Shown here piece after piece: positions 1 to 4,174 of a stretch of DNA of 5,317 bases (positions are counted from its first letter, which is position 1; the number at the start of each line of letters is the position of its first letter). The position numbers and the translations under genes are program-made. The stretch is from Spirochaetales bacterium. Its GTDB lineage: Bacteria; Spirochaetota; Spirochaetia; Sphaerochaetales; Sphaerochaetaceae. The notes beneath the pieces were generated by a model. It saw nothing but the letters and a program-made list of their open reading frames with translations, had not been told where the DNA came from and did no database searches. The DNA lies in NCBI GenBank assembly GCA_022771185.1, contig JALFCJ010000269.1, forward strand, positions 1 to 5,317. The letters are read 5' to 3'.

Positions 1-243
1 CTACGTAGTGGAAACGGAATAAAGTACTCTATCTCCCTTTCTGTATGCATTGCCATTTCTCTAGTGGTTGCAATGACGCTTTCAAATACAATAGGAGCCA
101 TTATTCCTATTGTAATGGAGAAAATCGGAGTAGACCCCGCCGTGGCATCAGGACCTCTGATCACCACGCTAAATGACCTTGTGGGAGCATGCTCCTACTA
201 CACTCTCGTCTATTTAGTGTTGAAAAAACTGCTACACTTTTAA
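1..243 (+). CDS. mgtE: Magnesium transporter MgtE family, C-terminal end only (5' part outside window)
   Basis: Reading frame 1 is open from the first base to a TAA at 241-243 and gives the last 80 residues of an MgtE-type Mg2+ channel/transporter. Visible are a hydrophobic segment (about residues 9-38), the family-typical block KIGVDPAVASGPLITT (41-56), and the last membrane helix starting with NDLVG. Asp59 in that helix aligns with the acidic residue that lines the ion pathway of characterised MgtE (Asp432 in the Thermus protein, from memory). The downstream complete gene has the same 16-residue block, so the two are tandem paralogues on one strand. No intrinsic terminator follows the stop, so read-through into the next gene is possible. 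The N domain and CBS domains, if present, lie outside the window. The family call is secure; substrate preference among divalent cations cannot be read from this fragment. Confidence 0.93.
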   Translation, partial: LRSGNGIKYSISLSVCIAISLVVAMTLSNTIGAIIPIVMEKIGVDPAVASGPLITTLNDLVGACSYYTLVYLVLKKLLHF

Positions 244-293
244 AAAAAATGAAAAATGTGTGGAAAACCATAGTTGTTAAGAGTTAATATTTC

Positions 294-309
294 TTTGGCC
301 TAGGCCAAA
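294..309. promoter_or_regulatory. Perfect 16-base palindrome TTTGGCCTAGGCCAAA, candidate operator
   Basis: TTTGGCCTAGGCCAAA is fully self-complementary and lies 18 bases upstream of the short leader ORF and 150 bases upstream of mgtE. As RNA it could fold with a CTAG loop, but A-rich sequence follows rather than a T run, so it is not a normal terminator for the upstream gene. A two-fold symmetric site in A/T-rich DNA between two transport genes fits a dimeric repressor or regulator site. A TATAAG (-10-like, 313-318) starts 4 bases after it, without a convincing -35. The regulator is unknown and the functional reading is inference. Confidence 0.4.
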
Positions 310-327
310 AAATATAAGGAGAAAAGA

Positions 328-417
328 ATGGACGACGGTACTGGAAGTATAGTCAATTTAGGCGGTTCAGACAGCGAAGTTCCTCTGGGTACCCGTCGCA
401 TTCGACGTCCCAGGTAG
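328..417 (+). CDS. Possible 29-residue leader peptide upstream of mgtE
   Basis: A short ORF begins with ATG at 328, 6 bases after a strong AAGGAG (316-321), and ends at TAG 415-417, 42 bases before the mgtE start. The peptide starts MDDGTG, is rich in Gly/Ser/Asp in the middle, and ends in an arginine-rich tail, GTRRIRRPR. The five tail Arg codons are CGT, CGC, CGA, CGT and AGG, unlike the AGA-rich usage of the neighbouring genes. In enterobacteria, low-Mg2+ control of mgtA uses the leader peptide MgtL, which also has an acidic/proline start and a basic tail. That resemblance is suggestive only, and homology is not claimed. The ORF overlaps the RNA structures described next, so translating it would alter their folding. 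It may instead be a chance ORF inside a structured RNA leader. Confidence 0.38.
   Translation: MDDGTGSIVNLGGSDSEVPLGTRRIRRPR
385..413 (+). other. Strong two-part hairpin in the mgtE leader
   Basis: CTGGG (385-389) pairs with CCCAG (409-413), and CGTCG (394-398) pairs with CGACG (403-407) around a CATT loop. An asymmetric internal loop (TACC against T) separates the two stems. All ten pairs are Watson-Crick and mostly G-C, so this should be the most stable local element of the leader. It covers the arginine-rich end of the short ORF and would be melted by a ribosome reaching its stop codon. No T run follows, so it is not a terminator. Confidence 0.5.
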
Positions 418-427
418 CAAGACGATC

Positions 428-452
428 CGCCTCCCAAATCTAGTAGGAGGTG
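428..452 (+). promoter_or_regulatory. Hairpin sequestering the mgtE ribosome-binding site
   Basis: CGCCTCC (428-434) can pair with GGAGGTG (446-452) over seven positions, one of them G-U, around an 11-base loop. The 3' arm contains the mgtE Shine-Dalgarno AGGAGG (445-450), which is nearly a perfect match to the 16S rRNA tail and lies 9 bases from the ATG at 460. When this hairpin forms, mgtE initiation should be blocked. Pairing of 427-432 with 360-365 would open it. The pairing is seen in the sequence; the regulatory effect is inferred. Confidence 0.45.
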
Positions 453-459
453 AAGGACA

Positions 460-1863
460 ATGGATCCGGAAATTCAGAGCGGCCAGCATCCAGATTATGC
501 AGGCGAGCTAGTAGAAATAATCAAAAGTAACATTTCACCAATGGCCTTGAAAGAGAAGGTCATGGGTTATCATGAGAACGATATTGCAGATGCCATGGAT
601 AGGCTTTCTCCTGAAGACAGAGGAAAGCTATATCGTATCCTTGACTCAGAAACACTGGCAAATATCTTTGAATACACTGAAAACATATCTACCTACCTTA
701 ATGAAATCAGTGTTAAGAAAAAAATAGCCGTTCTCAGTGATCTTGAAACAGACAAGGCTACAGAATACTTGAAGTCTCTTCCTAAGGGAGAGAGGACTAC
801 TCTCATTGAGTTTATGGATGATGATGCGAGAAAGGACATCGCCCTCCTGGCATCCTTCGATGAAGACGAAATCGGATCAATAATGACCACAAACTTCATC
901 GAAGTAAAAACAGGCACAAGCATAAAAGAAGCCATGAGGGAGCTCATTGAGCAGGCTGCTGAAAATGATAACATCCAGACTATTTATGTAGTTGATTCAA
1001 ACGGCCTCTATTATGGCGCCATAGACTTAAAAGACCTTATCAGGGCAAGGGAAGGAAACACAATAGACTCCATCGTCTCAACTTCCTACCCTTACGTCTA
1101 CGCCCACGAGCTCATTGATGACACAATGAACAAAATCAAGGATTATGCAGAGGACTCCATCCCTGTTCTTGATCAATCAAATAAACTCCTTGGTGTCATC
1201 ACAAGCCAGGATATGGTGGAAGTCATCGACGACTCCATGAAAGACGATTATGCAAAGTTCGCTTCTCTTGGAGACGTGGAAGACTTGAATGAAACAGTGG
1301 GTCAGAGTTTGAAAAAACGTCTACCTTGGCTGACCATCCTGTTGTTCCTGGGTATGCTTGTCTCTTCTGTTGTAGGGCTTTTCGACTTTGTCGCACAGAA
1401 GCTCTCTATTCTTATTGCTTTCCAGTCCCTTGTACTTGGTATGACAGGTAACTCTGGAACCCAGTCTCTTGCTGTCACCATCAGAGTCTTGACAGACGAG
1501 AACCTGACCACAATGGATAAATTGAAGTTAATGTGGAAAGAAACAAGAATAGGTTTTGGTAATGGTGCCATCCTTGGTCTTACATCATTCGTAGTCCTTG
1601 GTCTTTATATCTATTTCCTTAAAGACAACAATCTACTGTATGCTTTCAGCGTCTCTGGATGCACCGCCATCGCTCTACTTGTCTCTATGACCATGTCTAC
1701 AGCCATGGGTACGGTAATTCCTATTTTCTTTAAGAAGATCGGTGTAGACCCTGCAGTGGCATCAGGACCACTTATCACGACAGTAAACGACCTTGTTGCC
1801 GTCGTTACATACTACGGCTTGTCTTATCTTTTACTTATACGCCTTATGGGCTTCGGCGGTTGA
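460..1863 (+). CDS. mgtE: Magnesium transporter MgtE (full length)
   Basis: This 467-residue inner-membrane Mg2+ channel/transporter has the usual MgtE length and order. An acidic helical N domain (about 10-130) contains repeated 'ADAMDRLSPEDRGKLYRIL'-like helices. A CBS pair follows (about 138-197 and 203-258), then a connecting plug helix (about 259-286). Five membrane helices start at RLPWL (287-291) and lie near 289-309, 316-340, 366-388, 395-424 and 436-463. The signature GNSGTQSLAVTIRVL (330-344) lies in helix 2; KIGVDPAVASGPLITT (426-441) precedes Asp444, the conserved pore acid. In characterised homologues the cytosolic domains bind Mg2+ and close the dimeric channel when internal Mg2+ is high. 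The start is fixed by AGGAGG at 445-450. The 'FQSLVLGMTGNSGTQ' form is, from memory, that of a clostridial-type branch, not the Thermus one. A paralogue lies upstream, a terminator downstream. Confidence 0.96.
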   Translation: MDPEIQSGQHPDYAGELVEIIKSNISPMALKEKVMGYHENDIADAMDRLSPEDRGKLYRILDSETLANIFEYTENISTYLNEISVKKKIAVLSDLETDKATEYLKSLPKGERTTLIEFMDDDARKDIALLASFDEDEIGSIMTTNFIEVKTGTSIKEAMRELIEQAAENDNIQTIYVVDSNGLYYGAIDLKDLIRAREGNTIDSIVSTSYPYVYAHELIDDTMNKIKDYAEDSIPVLDQSNKLLGVITSQDMVEVIDDSMKDDYAKFASLGDVEDLNETVGQSLKKRLPWLTILLFLGMLVSSVVGLFDFVAQKLSILIAFQSLVLGMTGNSGTQSLAVTIRVLTDENLTTMDKLKLMWKETRIGFGNGAILGLTSFVVLGLYIYFLKDNNLLYAFSVSGCTAIALLVSMTMSTAMGTVIPIFFKKIGVDPAVASGPLITTVNDLVAVVTYYGLSYLLLIRLMGFGG

Positions 1864-1866
1864 AAC

Positions 1867-1904
1867 AATGAGATTCTTGAGTCAAATCAGGAATCTCATT
1901 TTTT
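1867..1904 (+). terminator. Rho-independent terminator after mgtE
   Basis: AATGAGATTC (1867-1876) pairs perfectly with GAATCTCATT (1891-1900) over ten base pairs, around a 14-base loop, and six T's run from 1899 to 1904. It starts 4 bases after the mgtE stop codon. The stem is A/T-rich and the loop long, so termination may be incomplete. It separates mgtE transcription from the P-loop gene downstream. Confidence 0.8.
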
Positions 1905-1940
1905 ATGAGCAGGTTTCTTTAAGTAGAAAACAAAAAGTAG

Positions 1941-1970
1941 TTGCCACATTTCACTATTACGATAGAGAAT
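1941..1970 (+). promoter_or_regulatory. Candidate promoter for the P-loop/Asp23-like gene
   Basis: TTGCCA (1941-1946, five of six to the sigma-70 -35) and GAGAAT (1965-1970, four of six to the -10) are 18 bases apart, downstream of the mgtE terminator. The expected start of transcription, about 7 bases on, falls at or next to the ATG at 1977, which would make a leaderless message. Nothing else notable is seen between 1905 and 1976. This is a hand match; A/T-rich DNA gives such matches by chance. Confidence 0.35.
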
Positions 1971-1976
1971 TAAGGG

Positions 1977-2831
1977 ATGAACCGCGTATTCGAGTTTCTA
2001 TTTTCAAGAATAAAAAAAATAACCGTATATGGACTTGTAGGTCGTTCAGGTACGGGAAAAAGCTATCACTCGAAACAGGTTGCCGCAAAATATAATATAA
2101 GCTTGATCATCGATGACGGACTATTAATTAAGGGAGACCGCATTCTTGCAGGCCACTCCGCCAAGCAGGACCCCAACTTTATGGCCGCAGTCAAAACAGC
2201 TGTATTTGACGACCAAGACCATAGAGACCAAATAGTCTCCGCCCTATTAAAAGAGAAATATAAAAGAATCCTGATCATCGGAACCAGCGAGAAGATGGTA
2301 GTGAAGATAGCCAGTCGTCTGGACCTGCCTGCCCCAGCCAAGATAATTCATATAGAAGACATAGCAAGCCCCGAAGACATTGAGACTGCAATGCACATCA
2401 GATTCACAGAGGGTAAACACGTCATTCCCGTCCCATCCATTGAGATTACACGCTCGGCGCCTCAGATCGTGTTCGACTCAATCAGAGTAAAACTAGGAAG
2501 AAAGAAAGGAAGAAAAGCCGCTGTAAGTGAAAAGACCATCGTTAGACCTGAGTTCTCCAGACCTGCAAATGATGCTGTTTCTGAAGTGGCTCTCACCCAG
2601 ATGGTGAAGCACGCCATAAGCGAATATGACAGCGTGATGAAAGTAAAGAAAGTAAAAGGAGTCAAAAATACTGACAGTACCTACTCTATCTCTGTTACAA
2701 TCCAACTCCCTATGCGCCACTATATATCCACAACCATCTCAGATCTTCAGCAATACATAGCTGACTGCTTAGAGAAGTTCGGCTCCATAATGGTGAAGTC
2801 TGTATCTATAGAAATAGAGGAATGGGGATGA
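1977..2831 (+). CDS. Conserved P-loop NTP-binding protein with Asp23-like C-terminal region, function unknown
   Basis: This 284-residue protein has no signal peptide or membrane helix and should be cytoplasmic. After a short basic start comes a beta strand and a clear Walker A motif, GRSGTGKS (22-29). The block IIDDGLLIKGDRILAGHSAK (44-63) follows, then a second strand, RILIIGTSEKMV (97-108), and IIHIEDIASPEDIETAMHIR (123-142) and GKHVIPVP (146-153) blocks. From memory these blocks recur in an uncharacterised ATP-binding family of Clostridia and spirochaetes. A basic linker (about 172-190) leads to residues 203-283, where the pattern 'VSEVALTQMVKHAI...YSISVTIQLP...VKSVSIEIEEW' resembles the Asp23/Gls24 alkaline-shock fold. 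No classical Walker B is obvious; D46/D47 are candidates. The ATG at 1977 is the only usable start: an in-frame TAA lies at 1971-1973 and no ATG, GTG or TTG occurs before the P-loop. It is convergent with pcnB. Function is not known. Confidence 0.87.
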   Translation: MNRVFEFLFSRIKKITVYGLVGRSGTGKSYHSKQVAAKYNISLIIDDGLLIKGDRILAGHSAKQDPNFMAAVKTAVFDDQDHRDQIVSALLKEKYKRILIIGTSEKMVVKIASRLDLPAPAKIIHIEDIASPEDIETAMHIRFTEGKHVIPVPSIEITRSAPQIVFDSIRVKLGRKKGRKAAVSEKTIVRPEFSRPANDAVSEVALTQMVKHAISEYDSVMKVKKVKGVKNTDSTYSISVTIQLPMRHYISTTISDLQQYIADCLEKFGSIMVKSVSIEIEEWG

Positions 2832-2855
2832 AAAAGGCGGAATCACTCCGCCTTT
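2831..2855. terminator. Shared hairpin terminator between convergent genes, best suited to pcnB
   Basis: AAAGGCGGA (2833-2841) pairs perfectly with TCCGCCTTT (2847-2855) over nine base pairs around a 5-base loop. Read on the minus strand, the stem continues into a TTTTT run (complement of 2831-2835), so it is a good intrinsic terminator for pcnB. On the plus strand only the three T's of the stem follow, so it should work less well for the P-loop gene. The pcnB stop codon (2843-2845) lies mostly in the loop, and the last pcnB codons form one arm. The run of A's abuts the stop of the plus-strand gene. Confidence 0.72.
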
Positions 2856-4048
2856 ACTTCCATATTCCCTGTCTCTATTATTTCCTTTGGCTTGGCATTA
2901 TTCTGTTTCTTGCGCTTTCTTCTCTTTACTTTCGGGTTCACAGCCTTTTCTGCATCCATGGAAGCGCTCTTCTGTGCTTTTTTCTTTTTCTTTGGCTTAT
3001 TGCACCTTATTCCCTTCTCTGAGAGAAGAAGAGTGACGGCTCTCTCAAGCTCGAAGTTGGCTGGAGTAATTGGACTAAGCATTACTTTTGCCTGTCTGAA
3101 TGCATCTTTCATATACTCGTCCCACCCCAGAGAAAGAGATGGGTCGATAATTATTGCAGAACGAATCATATAATAGAACATCTCTGCCTTTCCTGGCTTC
3201 TCCAAGCCTTTTTCGACAGCGTTCCTGACTTTATCATCCAGGATTCTCAAGCTCTCCCCCATACTAGGAAGCTCGGAATGTACAGCATAAGCGGGAAGAA
3301 GATATTGAAGTAGCCTATACTGATACATAGTATGGAAAATATCTGCAGAGTGACCTGAAGAGAGTATCTTTACGACTTCTTCCGTCAATCTGGACGCAGG
3401 GCAATTCTGAAGATTAGAAGCATTTCTAAGGAGAGAGAGCTTCACATCCCACTTAAGAGAAAATCCGGTAGTAACCTTATACTTCACGGCACGTATCATT
3501 CTCACCGGGTCTTCTGTAAATGAATACTTAAGAGGAATAAGGGACCTGATTATTTTTTTCTCAAAGTCCTCCATGCTGGTACCGAAATCCAAGAGCTCAC
3601 ACTTCTGAGGATTATAATATAAGCTGTTAATTGAGAAGTCTCTTCGTCTCGCATCCTGCTCTATAGTACCCCAGACGTTATTGTTGCCCTCTCCGAAATT
3701 CTCTTCGTCGGAGCGGAATGTGGTGACTTCTATTATCTTCTCACCAAAGAAAAGATGGACGATACGGAACCTTTTACCAATAATCCTGCTGTTCCAAAAT
3801 AGTCGCTGTACCTGCCTAGGAGAGAGGGATGTGCCAATATCGAAATCTTTTGGAGTATTGCCAAGCATAATGTCACGGATGGCTCCACCTACAATGTAAG
3901 CTTCCCCTCCGGCATTCTGTATCTTCTTTATAGCCCAAAGCGCATCCTTGTCGATCATACTATTTCTGACAGGATGTTCTTTTGCTGTGTATACTTTGCA
4001 TACGGGAACAGATTTCCCATTTTTGTCTGTCTTGTATCTTACGAACAC
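2843..4048 (-). CDS. pcnB: Poly(A) polymerase / tRNA nucleotidyltransferase family (PcnB type)
   Basis: This 401-residue class II nucleotidyltransferase adds nucleotides (AMP if a poly(A) polymerase) to RNA 3' ends. The head motif YIVGGAIRDIMLG (51-63) leads to catalytic Asp68 and Asp70 in KDFDIGT; Glu107 in IIEVTTFR is the likely third carboxylate. RRRDFSINSLYYN (134-146) and EDPVRMIRA (179-187) are nucleotide-recognition motifs. IIGKRFRIVHL (89-99) fits the signature, recalled from proteobacteria, that separates poly(A) polymerases from CCA-adding enzymes; outside that group the distinction is less safe. The tail from about 351 is very basic (KPKKKKKAQK, KVKRRKRKKQ), as in E. coli PcnB, and probably binds RNA. 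The start is GTG at 4048-4046 with no clear Shine-Dalgarno; Met31 is the alternative, but the first 30 residues resemble spirochaete homologues from memory. It is divergent from hisS and ends in the shared terminator. Confidence 0.88.
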   Translation of the reverse strand: MFVRYKTDKNGKSVPVCKVYTAKEHPVRNSMIDKDALWAIKKIQNAGGEAYIVGGAIRDIMLGNTPKDFDIGTSLSPRQVQRLFWNSRIIGKRFRIVHLFFGEKIIEVTTFRSDEENFGEGNNNVWGTIEQDARRRDFSINSLYYNPQKCELLDFGTSMEDFEKKIIRSLIPLKYSFTEDPVRMIRAVKYKVTTGFSLKWDVKLSLLRNASNLQNCPASRLTEEVVKILSSGHSADIFHTMYQYRLLQYLLPAYAVHSELPSMGESLRILDDKVRNAVEKGLEKPGKAEMFYYMIRSAIIIDPSLSLGWDEYMKDAFRQAKVMLSPITPANFELERAVTLLLSEKGIRCNKPKKKKKAQKSASMDAEKAVNPKVKRRKRKKQNNAKPKEIIETGNMEVKAE

Positions 4049-4065
4049 GTTAAAACATATTAATG

Positions 4066-4071
4066 ATTATG
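4066..4071 (-). promoter_or_regulatory. Weak -10-like element for pcnB
   Basis: On the minus strand CATAAT (complement of 4066-4071) matches five of six -10 positions and lies 17 bases upstream of the GTG start. The hexamer at -35 distance (ATCCCA, complement of 4089-4094) is poor. It is offered only as the best visible candidate in the pcnB upstream region; an extended or activated promoter may exist instead. Confidence 0.22.
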
Positions 4072-4074
4072 AGA

Positions 4075-4130
4075 AAGTGAAACAAGAGTGGGATAAATGG
4101 CTTCTTTTGATAATTCCCTATCTTTCACTT
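4075..4130. repeat. Spaced 8-base inverted repeat in the pcnB-hisS divergent region
   Basis: AAGTGAAA (4075-4082) is repeated inverted as TTTCACTT (4123-4130), with 40 bases between. One arm is close to the pcnB -10 candidate and the other contains the -35 candidate of hisS, so a regulator binding both could act on both genes. Eight bases in an A/T-rich 126-base region may well be chance. Apart from this and the promoter candidates, nothing is seen in 4049-4174. Confidence 0.25.
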
Positions 4131-4152
4131 AAATCGGGAAATAATCTATCAT
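4124..4152 (+). promoter_or_regulatory. Candidate hisS promoter
   Basis: TTCACT (4124-4129, four of six) and TATCAT (4147-4152, five of six) are spaced by 17 bases. They would start transcription near 4159, leaving a short leader with AGGAG at 4165-4169 before the ATG. An alternative pair is TTGATA (4107-4112) and TTAAAT (4129-4134) with a 16-base spacer. The short leader leaves no room for a T-box. Confidence 0.45.
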
Positions 4153-4174
4153 AAGAGTATATTCAGGAGAAAAT

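Larger units (their letters stand above)
333..452 (+). promoter_or_regulatory. Structured mgtE 5' leader with competing RNA folds (candidate cis-regulatory RNA)
   Basis: Several helices can be drawn by hand. Helix A pairs 333-341 with 389-398 (GACGGTAC against GTACCCGTC, one bulged C), with a possible GGAA/TTCC extension (343-346 with 380-383). Helix B is the hairpin 385-413. A and B share bases and cannot coexist. Helix C pairs AGGCGG (360-365) with CCGCCT (427-432). Helix D pairs 428-434 with 446-452 and covers the mgtE ribosome-binding site. C and D also share bases. Such nested alternatives are typical of riboswitches and leader-peptide attenuators acting on translation. There is no T run after any helix, so transcription termination is unlikely. 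The helices are seen in the sequence; the switch is inference. Mg2+ as signal is suggested only by the controlled gene. Confidence 0.45.

Noticed and set aside
294..312. Palindrome as an intrinsic terminator of the upstream mgtE
   Set aside because: On the plus strand it is followed by A's and then ATAAGG, with no T run; the stem is only six pairs if a four-base loop is allowed.
244..459. M-box (ykoK) magnesium riboswitch before mgtE
   Set aside because: The region is in the right place, but I cannot find the conserved M-box sequence blocks, and the available pairing is smaller and different. An Infernal search would settle it.
1793..2095. 100-codon plus-strand ORF overlapping the end of mgtE and the start of the P-loop gene
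   Set aside because: It runs through the mgtE terminator and overlaps two well-supported genes in another frame; the peptide has no recognisable domain.
2822..3173. Hydrophobic plus-strand ORFs (66 and 93 codons) opposite the 3' end of pcnB
   Set aside because: They are the antisense of the lysine-rich PcnB tail, which gives Phe/Leu-rich strings; there is no convincing ribosome-binding site or family match.
3681..4154. Plus-strand ORFs of 72 and 68 codons opposite the 5' part of pcnB
   Set aside because: pcnB has clear catalytic motifs across this stretch, so these are opposite-strand shadows.
4049..4174. T-box or histidine attenuator leader before hisS
   Set aside because: Only 126 bases separate the divergent genes and the probable hisS leader is about 15 bases. 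No T-box core sequence, His-codon run or terminator hairpin is present.
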